In this document: piece after piece, positions 11,401 to 23,214 of the stretch
How positions within the stretch are numbered: position 1 is the stretch's first letter
Layout: every line of letters starts with the position of its first letter
From: Sipunculus nudus
Taxonomy: Eukaryota > Annelida > Sipuncula > Golfingiida > Sipunculidae
Assembly (NCBI GenBank): GCA_026874595.1
Contig: CM049307.1
Coordinates: 62,712,370-62,776,369 of the forward strand
Reading direction: 5' to 3'
Length of the DNA stretch: 64,000 bases
The notes under the pieces: model-generated
The model's database searches: none
Told to the model about the DNA's origin: nothing
Seen by the model: the letters and a program-made list of their open reading frames with translations, nothing else
Made by a program: the position numbers and the translations under genes

Positions 11401-14400
11401 GAATATGCTGTATCATGCAGTGTAGCTTGTGTATGGAGTCTGGGTTTATAATGGTGTTCATATTTGTATGTATACATTTAAAAACACAAAACTCAGGAAG
11501 AATATATTTATTATAATCTCAAAAAGGTGGTACAAAATGCATAGGTAAAAGTACAAAATAAAAAATACGGATAAAACACCACTCGTATCAGCACACGTGA
11601 TTCAAAGAGATAATGTACATAGAAATCACGCGGAAAAACGCCGGGCGAAAGTCCATGAGTAGACAAAATATATGTAGACAATTATTTCGGAAGAGATAAA
11701 AACAAGGTCTGTAATACCAAGCTGACGTGTGAAGCTTACACTGTTTGAATCTGATCTATCAGATAAAATATGTATAAGATATGCGGTAAAAGTGCTTTGA
11801 TAAGATGAGTGAGCACTATAGAATGTTGATCAAGATCCATACTTTAGTGCTAGAACGTTCTGAGGGCTTATGCTATTAATTAAACGCTTTTTCACCTTTG
11901 TCACTGGCGGTTAGGATTACTTAAAACCCTGATGACTAAACTTAAAAATGAGCCCTGCAGGTAAAAAAATACTAAATAACATCACTTAACATTTATACTA
12001 CTTGAACACCATAATTCGCGAAAATAAGAGAGTGAAACTATTGCGACGATAAAACCTTCGAGTGTAATAACCATTAATATTGTTTTGCCTCATTTGAATC
12101 TTTAGAACGTTATTCATGCCTGTGGCACCGAAGACAAAACATTGATATATTATTATGACAAAAAAAATATAAGCTCAATATTCACTACGGTGCTTGTCAA
12201 ATTGTAAGATAATGTAAACAAAATAAATATTTCATATAATAATGGATATTCATGGTATACTATGTGTACTTTACTGTATGGCGAGATCGCGAAAATGAAA
12301 AACACTGAAAAAAAAACTAAATTTCGCGAAAATTTAACCTCGAGAATTTTGATTGTATAATACAGGATATATTTGTGAAGGTCGGCCCCTTTCCTCTTGA
12401 TAGCTTAGAATATCCATTGTAAACGAAATAACATGATGTCCGAGACCAGTTATGCAAGAATATGCATTTTCTTACCAAAAACTTTAAAATGCCTTAACAC
12501 ATAAAATAAAACAAATTATTGCAGTGTTGAATGGGCCCTCTCTTGTTTTTTTTTCTATCATTTACGGTCAACACAGTTAATCTTCAAATACATGAAGACC
12601 AAATGACTTAATTGTACTACACATGAACCTGTGTTTTTCTGCCTCAACTCCATACCGAGGAAAGTCAGCAATGTTTGTATTATATCTGACAAAACATAGA
12701 TCAAAATGACTTAAAGTGAGTACTGTTAATATATACGTGTGTATAGTAAAATATCCCGGAAGAGAAGACAAGCATTAAAAAGTCAATTAAAACAATGACT
12801 GAATAAAAATGAGAGCTGTTTAATATGTAAAAATGGAGCAACATGAAATCTCTCCAGACAACCCGGCCACAACTACATAACATGGTCTGCAGTCAATTTT
12901 AATTCTCGAAACAGCGAAACGGGGTTCGTTGTGCATGCTATAATTATACACGGGGAGTCCTATAAGATAAACATCACAGAAATAAGACAGTTTAAACACG
13001 CATGGGCTTCCGTGTTTCGGAGCCATGTGTAACAGTGAGCATTCTTTTGCAATAAACCCCCACAAACTGAGACGACCATGCCCTGAACACGATTCTGTTC
13101 TTAAGGTGTCATTATTGTCAAAACCCCCTACATATAAAATCAATCAAGAAGTTGTTTTAAATTCATATTGGACCCAGAGTATACATTATTTTAAACTGGT
13201 ACAATGATTTTCTGATGGTATTGTACTTTGATATTTTATTAATGTTCACACGATTTTGTAGCATTAAAATAATATTTTTTCAAAAGGTACACTATTTTAA
13301 ACACTCTGTAACAGTAAGACACATTTTAGCGGATTAATATTAAACTACATGCGAATTGTTTCTGTGCATGTTTTGATGCAGTTTATGTTGAAGCGTTGAT
13401 CCTACCTGCCGGGATCAACGCTAATTATATAATTTGCAGTTTTTTTTGCTCCGAATAAACTTATCGATTAAAAAAAAGGGAGAATCTGTCTTTGTGCGTT
13501 TGAACAAGATAAAAACTACAGGACAAAATATCAGAAAAACGTTCTCTTGTTTTCCTTCTCTCTGTATTTCTTGTTGAAAAATGAAATGTTAAATTTTTGT
13601 TGAATCAAAATTTATTATTTCAGTTTTAGTGTAGATAGAAACATGATAGAGGAGGAAAAAATACAAACAAAAGTTACTGTCATGTTTTAAATTAATACAC
13701 TAAAGACTGGCTTTCTGTTACTGGGTAAACAGCGTACATTTCAATATTTTCTTCAAATTTCAGTATGTTCCAAAATCATTTAAAAACATATGAAAAGCTA
13801 AAAAAATATGCATATCATCAGAAAGATCACTGCACCAGTTTTAAAATAATGTATACTTCATAGGTCTAATATAGCTTAAAACAACTTTTAGAATGATTTT
13901 ACATATAGGGGTTTGATAATTATCATACCTTAATTTGTTCTTTTAACAATTTTATGAGCAGACCCAGTTCTGGCCAAGCACAGCTGTATGAAAATAATAT
14001 GACCGCACGTAATGACTCTTCATAATAAATTTATCGCCCGAGCGCCCGCGGACCCGACATGGGACCAATTAGGGAGCAAAGAAGAGTTATATTTAGAAAG
14101 ATACAGCTCAATGGAACTTAAAATTGGACGCGACCTCCGTGTTTGTAACACAGATCTGCAGTATCACATATGGTCTGTCGGGTAATGAAATATTTAATGA
14201 GAGGAAAATGAATTACTGGATGAGCACACAGGTACCATATCACTTTATGTGCCGTGGAGCCCTGTATGTTCACAGACCGAGAATCAGTTCAGGACTGATG
14301 AAATGTTGATAGCGGAAGAGTAGCTGGGCTATACTGCTTAGACTAAATTCATATCAGCAGCGCAAGCTCTTGTTTGTTCTGACATTTAATTAAAGGGTCA

Positions 14401-14530
14401 GAAGCCAGAGTCGACTGTGCGTACTTTTGTTGAATTTGTTTGAAAAAGCTTGCCTCTGTAAAAATAGTGTAGAGAAAAAAAAATATTCATTAAGTAAAGT
14501 GAATGAAGAATTATTGGCGTCTTAAAGTGT

Positions 14531-14532
<2 letters not shown>
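11401..14532. other. Intergenic DNA with small repeat traces
   Basis: No gene recognised. A 'cgcgaaaat...aacctcg' phrase at about 12270-12360 belongs to a dispersed family also seen near 34815, 35040-35190 and 59775-59860. A perfect 11-bp stem (13392-13402 with 13412-13422, AGCGTTGATCC) encloses a 9-nt loop. Otherwise AT-rich sequence. Confidence 0.55.

Positions 14533-14602
<70 letters not shown>
14533..14602. repeat. (TA)n microsatellite
   Basis: About 70 bp of uninterrupted TA dinucleotides. Open frames crossing it encode only Tyr-Ile runs and are artefacts. Confidence 0.97.
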
Positions 14603-14604
<2 letters not shown>

Positions 14605-15701
14605 TTATATTTGTGTGTGTTTAACTGCCCGAGATAACCGTATGACAAAATTTGATTACACCCATCAAAATAATGAATTGCTAACAAATGCCACCTTCGA
14701 AAATATTTTTCGAACAGTGTTGAGAGAATGCGGGCCTGATAAAAATAAAGTTACTGGGAAGTCACAAATATATCCCAAAATATGGTTATTTTTTCACAAC
14801 CAACGGAAGAACCGCTCCTAAAAATCGGATGCATGGTTTTTCAATCTTCACAGCGTTTAAATTAATTTCATATTAAGCTCTGGGCGACTTAAGCTGTCAA
14901 CTGGCTTATAACGTGACTGTAGAGGGGGTGGGGGTGGGGGGGGGGGAGTGGAATGGTCATTACTGTGTGTCATAAGCGGAAGCAAGGTTAAACCCTAAAT
15001 TTGAAATGTAATATAAAGAAAAAACATAAGATTTGATATAATTCCAACTGTTCAACAAAGGCCAACCATTGCACTCAAAGTGTAAAAATTATTTAAAACC
15101 TTTCCTCTAAATTATTAAATAAATAAACAGCAATTTTCTAATCTTAAATTCAGATTTCTTGTTCTTTATAATAGTTCTCTTCCCAATATTCTTGTGAATG
15201 AAATGCCTTCTCCTATGCATTACTTGTCAGTGCAATGCAATGTAATTGTATTTCCCAAACGTTACTTGTCAGTGCAATTCAATGTAATTATATGAAAATA
15301 TAAAATTTCTAACTAATATCGAAAAAAGAACTATGTACATGTGCTAGCACCTGTTGGCCATGCAAACCTGTAGGGAGGACAGTAGACCAATAAAAAAAAC
15401 TTGCGTTGTCATGCCTGGTTACCCTGGTAACCCTCATGCAGAAAAACACCACGTGCCTATTATCACTGTTCTATTTGTGCAGAAATAAACATGTTGAAGT
15501 TCACGATATATGACCTATATGCCACTTAAATACATGGTGAATTATTAAAACTCACATGTAAACAGGGTAGAATGAGAAATGGATTATTAGGGTGAAATCT
15601 TTTCTCTGTTCAATCACGTAGGATTTTCCAAGCTTATCTAGCGAGACGTCACTGTCTGCCGCAGTTACCGAACGCAAGTTCCCGAACGTCCAGTAAAATC
15701 C
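14603..15701. other. Intergenic DNA beyond the 3' end of the channel-subunit gene
   Basis: No gene is seen. There is a short G-rich tract at 14924-14947. A partial direct duplication at about 15218-15290 contains GTCAGTGCAATxCAATGTAAT twice. The block lies downstream of the putative polyadenylation signal on the minus strand. Confidence 0.5.
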
Positions 15702-15707
15702 TTTATT
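15702..15707 (-). terminator. Candidate polyadenylation signal AATAAA
   Basis: Plus-strand TTTATT reads AATAAA on the minus strand, about 325 nt downstream of the channel-subunit stop codon. It is the first canonical hexamer I find after the stop, implying a 3' UTR of roughly 350 nt. No transcript evidence is available from sequence alone. Confidence 0.5.
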
Positions 15708-15904
15708 TCTGCCTGTACACAACACCTTTGTCGTTACACTGAAACCAGTGCAAGCTTAATGTAAACAGTTCGTTCACCTCTGTAAAAATCAGCACCATAC
15801 TTCACAAGGTCATTTCAGATATGTTTCAAGTCGAGGTTAACAGGGAGCAGGGAGAACCTTGATATATTCCTTTCCGTGCCCTTCTGACAAACTGTTATGG
15901 TCCG

Positions 15905-16024
15905 TCACGTAAATCAACCAATCGGCGTGCATCGTCTGTAAAATTAGCCAATCAGCGTGTACCCTCACGTAAATAAGCCAATCAACATGCACCATCAAAT
16001 AAGTCAGCCACTCAGCGTGCACCA
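15905..16024. repeat. Four exact-period 30-bp repeats in the 3' UTR, with CCAAT cores
   Basis: Four tandem 30-bp units sit immediately after the stop codon of the minus-strand gene. Their CCAAT/CCACT cores start at 15918, 15948, 15978 and 16008, a spacing of exactly 30. The best unit contains AGCCAATCAGCGTG, which on the plus strand resembles an NF-Y/CCAAT box. Because 30 is a multiple of three, the minus strand also reads as a 10-residue repeat (VHADWLIYV-like) in a frame different from the gene. It is probably a UTR minisatellite; promoter activity is speculative. Confidence 0.85.
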
Positions 16025-16029
16025 TTATG

Positions 16030-16283
16030 TTAATTCCTCCCCAGCTGCATTGGCTCGTTTTCCTTTGCTTCCTCCTCGTTTTCGGCTTTTTCTCCTTTCC
16101 GCTTCCGGGAGCAGACGAGGAAGACAATTGCTGCGCCGATATAAATAACAAATGTAATCCATGCTAGCACATACGAGTAACCGAATGATAATGTAGAGTG
16201 CTTCGGATGCCTCGCGGGTAAATTGTCACGTTCATGGTTAACAGAATTCGTCAGCACTTCAATGCACACGAGCACACAGACAC
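16030..16283 (-). CDS. Channel gamma-subunit exon 4 (terminal coding exon)
   Basis: The acceptor is a pyrimidine-rich tract ending TTTTGCAG just above 16283. The exon supplies two bases completing the split Gly148 codon, then residues 149-231 and TAA at 16032-16030. It holds the outer part of TM3 (VCVLVC), the second extracellular loop (about 158-184), TM4 (185-205) and a 26-residue cytoplasmic tail with a basic cluster RKRK then an acidic EEEAKENE stretch. Confidence 0.93.
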
Positions 16284-18826
16284 CTGCAAAACAGAAACAA
16301 ATGAGGCAAGGTCATTATGGACATATATACAACTATAGCATTAACACCAAGCCGCCTACAATCATTTTTTATAAACATACATTTTTGCTTCATCTCAAAG
16401 AGATATGTGTGTGTGTGTTGGGGGGGGGGGGTATCTATGCAAGTATCGTCTACAATTTTTAATATGCGGTGTCAATGACAATTTTGAAAGACTAAGCTGG
16501 CGCATTTTAACAAAGAAAAATAAAATAAAAATTTTTACAATTTATAGGCTAAAAACGATATGATAAACAGAAATTCAGCAAGGGTTAACTAGTTGGATTT
16601 TATCATGCCAAAATCCCCCGACATGCAGGTTTGTATAAAAATAATAACTGCAAGGATGTGATTGACAAAAGGGTGCCATAAGCCTGGTTATAATTAATAA
16701 AAATATGTTAAGAAAACTGGAAAATGTGTAAGAGTGTGCAAATTTTCAATTGGCTAGTCTGGCTAGTCTGTCTCAGTAGCGATAATACGCGGGACTGAAT
16801 CACATGGACATTTGAATAGCAGCCGCGCCATCAGCTTTGGCATCCGCTTATTATGTTCCATTAAAGCTTTAGAAATAATCACCTCAAGCCGCCCGACGAG
16901 TGTAACAGAATACAGCGTGTTGCTTTTTTTATGTGCCAAAGCGTTTGATCGCTAAGCAACCGAAGCCTGGCATGCCAAAGCACAATGCAGAGCTGCATTG
17001 AAGAGACGGAAGGAGGAATTTCCTGAACTGTAGGGAATCGATGAAAATCAGCTCCCTTGTTAAACCTGTACTTTAAGTATGCCGCCCAATCTCAGTCAAG
17101 ACATTTGCATTAATCTGAAATTCCAAACTGGCACAAAGCATGGTTGCGTTTCCCGCCATGCACGCAAGGACCAGAAGGTCAGCCCTGTTATTACCAGGGA
17201 CAGAACCAGGATTTAACAAAAGGAGGGGTCCAACCTAAGAGGACTAATGACTTATCCTGACAAAGGTCCCCCAAAAGGTTGAGGCGGCTGAAAGGGGTCC
17301 GGACCCTATGGGCCAACCTATGGATCCGTTCTGATGAATGGACATGCATTGGTAAACGGAGCAATTGTTCAGCTGAAAGGGATAACGCATAGTAAACTAG
17401 GAAGGCGTTTCAAATGAATGTAAGCCTCCGATATGTTGGGGGTCACTACTATGGGATGATCTATATTGAGTGTTGATCCCCTTCCCCTTATTCGGCCCAT
17501 ATTCCAAGATTCATTCATGCATTAGTGACACTACATTGTGAATATTCCTTGATGACGTTCCTGAATCCGAATCATGTGTCGGACCCACACCAACATCTAA
17601 TGTCTTCAATCGCCCATTCCCGAAATGCGGTAAAAATTTCATGAGATTCTGTTCAAGGTCGCATAAGTTACAAACACCGAAACACACACACGAACGGGAA
17701 TGAATGTACACCCTCCTGGCGGACACAACAATCCAAATTAGCAGTACGGACGTCATGGATAAAAAAAGTGTACCTACCGGTACATGTTAATGAGTTCTCT
17801 TGAAATTTTGGGTATTTTTTAAAGAATCCCAAGTTTATTGTCGTCGGTTCATAAATAAACACCTAACGATCATACATGAAGATATGTAGTTTCAAAAGAG
17901 AAATCAGTGTATCGAGACAGACGGTATGCATATACGCATGCTTCGGTGTTTAATTTGTGTGTTGGGGACAGACCGATAACGCAGAAAAAAATGTTGCAAA
18001 TATTTGTGTTAGAATCGGTTAAAGGGGTAAAATGGAAGCGACTACCCTAAGAGGTGAGTTAAAAGTTAACTTTGAGCAAATTGATGATGTTATTATTATG
18101 TATCATTTACAGCTTAAATTTTAAACTAAAAATTAACTTTCTTAAGATAATTAATAAAAGCAGTTACAACTGCGTACATGTTAACGGTGTCCTACAAATT
18201 CAAAATAATTATTTAATATTTGAATTAGTGGCCCATGGGCCATGACGCTCTGCTGTATTTGGCATACAGGCGATGCATGCATGCAATGATTTTTGTTGTT
18301 ATGATCTGGTTGAAAATTTGTTAGGGATCCTGGAATAGTGGGTATAGAATGACTTACAGAGTGCCTAAACTCATACTTTTTGTCTATAGTCCCTAAACAT
18401 ACTTTACGGTGGCCTAATTTAAGGTTTCCAAGACTTTTTTTACCGGGAACTCCATAGGTGCCATGTTAGAAATTCCTACATCCAAATGCTACAGTTTGTG
18501 CCCATGTCTGACTATTAGGATGCTCAAATCAGGCTTTTTTCTCATAGCGCGCAAAATATAGGTTACAGTGACCTTATTTCATAGTGTACATAGTGTAAGC
18601 AGTTTCTAAATGTCCAACAGCCAAGGTCCGTGCCCTGTTTGCCTTTCTGGGTGCTAAAAATTAGGTTTTTGGCTGGTGTCTCACAGACTACAGGTCATGG
18701 CCTTATTTCTGGTGTCGAGGGCGATTTGCCCAGGACCTCCTTGGATTTTATGTTAGAATATTGTAGGTGAGCCGCTATGATTTGTGAAATGTTACTTTAA
18801 TGTTACTTTAACGTGTTTAACAATCA

Positions 18827-18896
<70 letters not shown>

Positions 18897-21800
18897 GTTA
18901 ATATGGAATAAAAATAATAAATCGATGGGCAATGGTGTATAACTTAACATCAATGAAATATGGGAGGCCCATTCAGGCTTGATTCTTTGTTAGGTTTGTA
19001 TAATTTCACTTTAAAGGCCAAACCCGGCCCAAAGGATGGCACCAGACTTGTTTTGAACAGAAAACCGCACTTAAGGCTGGTAGCATAAAGGTCTGACATT
19101 TAAACCTGGCAGTTGACGATCAATAACGGTTGTTCCGTCTTGTGAAATAAGCTCCGATTATCAAAGGATAGGGTTTTAAGCCTTGAGGTCTTGTGTCTTA
19201 ATGTTTCTCTTGATGCGAGTATGGTCCTCCATTAAAATCTTTTCTTTTGAAACTCAGGTTTAAAAAGTATTCTAAATGAAATATAATTGCTTCTAAAAAC
19301 ACGAACACAAATGCTTTACTGAACAGCTGGCAACATCCAGTTTATTATGTCAGGTAATATCATGTATCAGACATAAAACGACACTAAATGTGACTGAAAG
19401 GTAAAAAGTTTTGGGTCCTAAAAGATCAATATTTGGTTAAGATATGGTTTATGAAACATACTCCCAAAGTGACTTAAACTTCAAGGTTCACCAAAAGGTA
19501 AAGAGCTTATGGATTAATGTTTTTCATGACGTGTACTTACTCCGGCATTTATCTTTCATGCCTAACAGAAATCAATCTCTTACCTCACTGTCACCCGTGT
19601 CTGTCAGACGTCCCTGTCTTACTCACCTTCCCGCCGTGCTTTTCAAAAGTCCGTCTCCCACATCTCCTCGGTGTGTCTGTCTGACGTTATTGTCTCCCTG
19701 TCTCCCACATCTCCTCGGTGTGTCTGTCTGATGTTATTGCCTCCCTTACCTCCCGTATGTCCATCATCTTTCTGACTTGTCTGTTAGACATCCCTCTACC
19801 TCACCTTCCCCGCGTATCTGTCAGACGCCCCTCTCTCCCTCACCTTCCCCCGAGTCTGTCAGACGTCCCTCTCTCCCTCATCTTCCCCCGTGTCTGTCAG
19901 ACGTCCCTCTCTCCCTCACCTTCCCCCGTGTCTGTCAGACGCCCCTCTCTCCCTCACCTTCCCCGCGTGTCTGTCAGACGTCCCTCTCTCCCTCACCTTC
20001 CCCCGTGTCTGTCAGACGTCCCTCTCTCCCTTACCTTCCCCCGTGTCTGTCAGACGTCCCTCTCTCTCTCATCTTCCCCCGTGTCTGTCAGACGTCCCTC
20101 TCTCCCTCACCTTCCCCCGTGTCTGTCAGACGCCCCTCTCTCCCTCACCTTCCCCGCGTGTCTGTCAGACGTCCCTCTCTCCCTCACCTTCCCCCGTGTC
20201 TGTCAGACGTCCCTCTCTCCCTCACCTTCCCCCGTGTCTGTCAGACGTCCCTCTCCCCCTCTCCTTCCCCCCGTGTCTGTCAGACGTCCCTCTCTCCCTC
20301 ATCTTCCCCCGTGTCTGTCAGACGTCCCTCTCTCCCTCACCTTTCCCCGTGTCTGTCAGACGCCCCTCTCTCTCTCACCTTCCCCGCGTGTCTGTCAGAC
20401 GCCCCTCTCTCCCTCACCTTCCCCCGTGTCTGTCAGACGTCCCTCTCTCCCTAACCTTCCCCCGTGTCTGTCAGACATCCCTCTCTCCCTCTCCTTCCCC
20501 CGTGTCTGTCAGACGTCCCTCTCTCCCTTTAAACTTTAAAGCGTGTATGTCAGACGCCTATCTCTCCCTCACCTTCCCCGCGTGTATATCAGACGCCCCT
20601 TTTCTTCCTCACCTTCCCGGCGTGTCTATCACACGGCCCCCTCCACCTTTAACCTCCCCAGCGTGTCTGTCAGACGATCCTCTTTCCCTCTCCTTCCCGG
20701 CGTGTCTGTCAGATGCCCCTTTCTCCCTTACCTTCCCCCGTGTCTGTCAGACGCCCCTTTCTCCCTTACCTTCCCGCCGTGTCTGTCAGACGCCGCTCTC
20801 TCCCTCACCTTCCCCCGTGTCTGTCAGACGCCCCTCTCTCCCTCACCTTCCCCCGTATCTGTCAGACGATCCTCTTTCCCTCTCCTTCCCGGCGTGTCTG
20901 TCAGACGCCCCTATCTCCCTCACCTTCCCCCGTGTCTGTCAGACGTCCCTCTCTCCCTCACCTTCCCCCGTGTCTGTCAGACGTCCCTCTCCCCCTCTCC
21001 TTCCCCCGTGTCTGTCAGACGTCCCTCTCTCCCTCATCTTCCCCCGTGTCTGTCAGACGTCCCTCTCTCCCTCACCTTCCCCCGTGTCTGTCAGACGCCC
21101 CTCTCTCCCTCACCTTCCCCGCGTGTCTGTCAGACGTCCCTCTCTCCCTCACCTTCCCCCGTGTCTGTCAGACGTCCCTCTCTCCCTCACCTTCCCCCGT
21201 GTCTGTCAGACGTCCCTCTCTCCCTCTCCTTCCCCCGTGTCTGTCAGACGTCCCTCTCTCCCTTTAAACTTTAAAGCGTGTATGTCAGACGCCTATCTCT
21301 CCCTCACCTTACCCGCGTGTATATTAGACGCCCCTTTTCTTCCTCACCTTCCCGGCGTGTCTGTCACACGGCCCCCTCCACCTTTAACCTCCCCAGCGTG
21401 TCTGTCAGACGATCCTCTTCCCTCTCCTTCCCGGCGTGTCTGTCAGACGCCCCTTTCTCCCTTACCTTCCCGACGTGTCTATCAGACGCTCCTCTCTCTC
21501 TTTAACCTCCCCTGCGTGTCTGTCAAACGTCCCTCTCTTCCCTCACCTTCCCGGCGGGTCTGTCGGACGCCCCTCTCTCCATAACCTTCCCTGCGTGTCT
21601 GTCACACTCCCCTCTCTCCCTTACCTTCCCGGCGTGTCTGACAGACGCCCTTCTCTCTTTCACACCTTTCTAGCGTGACTGTCAGATGCCCCTAACTCCC
21701 TCAAATTACCGGCGTGACTCTTAACGCATTTCTTAACACGGCGTGATTAACACATTTCGGAAGTATTCGTCAGACGTCGTCACAAGAAGAGCTCCTTGCA

Positions 21801-23176
21801 AATATTCTTTTATTCCCGTCTTTTGTATTTTTAATGCCTTCTGCTGCCTTTTTTACATTTCTGATCTGCAAAATGCCTCAAATTATGCTTGCTATGTTAT
21901 CACTCATATATTAAATGACAGAGGAGAGGTATTTTCTGTGAAATCTCCTCCCCCACCGAACCTGTCCTGTGTACATACCTGTGATGAGGTGCATAAAGGC
22001 CGCTACTCTCTTGAACATGTACCTCGGCTCCTTCAGGCTGTAGATTGCAAACACGTGGCCCAGAGCCATTAAACCCAGGCCAATTACCGCGAAGGCAGTT
22101 TCGGTTCGACTGTAGTCTACAACAGGTGAAAAATATTGCAATTTGATAACCTGTGTAGGAGCTACAAACATTGTACAAAAGCAGACAGATGCCACTAAAA
22201 CAGCGACATGCATTTCAGTTTCAATTATGTATTAATTATAAGCGAAAATGACTGCACTGTATGGTAGGTTCATGTACTGTCAAGAGCGCCTTCAACTATT
22301 AGGATGGAATTAAAACATTCATAAATATAAAGTGCAATGAATATAAAAATTAATTATATGTATGTAAAGAATAACTTGAATAATTCATTAAAAGCATGAA
22401 CGTAAATCTATATTTAAAAGGGTATGACCTTGTCTAAATTTATTGTTTGGCGAACACAGGGTATAAGGATTTCCAGTATTTATAGGGCATTGATAAAGCA
22501 AGGATTGTCGCATCAATTTTGTTCTATTGGAGACTATATAATGTGTGATAAGGGTGCAATTCAGGCTAGTTTCTTGATGTGATTAAAAATCATAGATAAT
22601 CTGGCCTAATGCAAAAAAAAAACAGTATTTGAGATACATTAAGCAAATTTAATCGAATATTTTGGTGAAAGCATGTACACATACATTTTGTCATAATTCC
22701 CAGTTAGTATGCATGTGGGCAGCTCGGTTTCAGAATTTTGGACAATTAGTTTGGCGTCCATGGCCCAAAATTTGTATCCCTTAATCCATCATATATTTCA
22801 CGGAACGTGTGGGTATGTACATGTCGGTTCATTCCACAGATGTACATTCTCTGTAAACACGACTATTTACTCTACATTAACCCGCTATTACAGGAAAGGT
22901 ATTACCGGCGCTCACTCACTGCAGACTCTTTTACCCAAGAATTATGGCATGAAACCGTGACCAGGGGCGACATAATGTATTAGTTATATCACTGGAACGT
23001 GTTTATTTTCTGAACTACATGGGCCTGGGTCCCCCTCCTCTCTTTCTCACTCTCTCTCTCTCTCTGTATGAACATATGTATATTATGTGTGTGTCTATCC
23101 ATGTGTCTTTTTGTCTCTGGCTCCTTTCGTCTTTTTTTTTCACTTTCATTCTCTCTTCCTCCTCCTCCCCCCCTTC

Positions 23177-23214
<38 letters not shown>

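Noticed and set aside
10108-11477. His-Thr-Pro and Val-Cys-Gly rich frames on both strands
   Set aside because: They are translations of the TGTACAGGGGTGTGGTG minisatellite, with overlapping frames on opposite strands.
19718-21584. Proline/serine-rich frames of 184-564 residues on the plus strand
   Set aside because: They are read across the 38-bp minisatellite. The unit has no plus-strand stop and its length is not divisible by three, so all three frames stay open.
22117-22213. Extension of exon 3 upstream, with a hydrophobic run ([13 protein letters not shown])
   Set aside because: Using the upstream AG at 22131 breaks the frame from exon 2. The acceptor at 22117 gives correct phase and family-like sequence.
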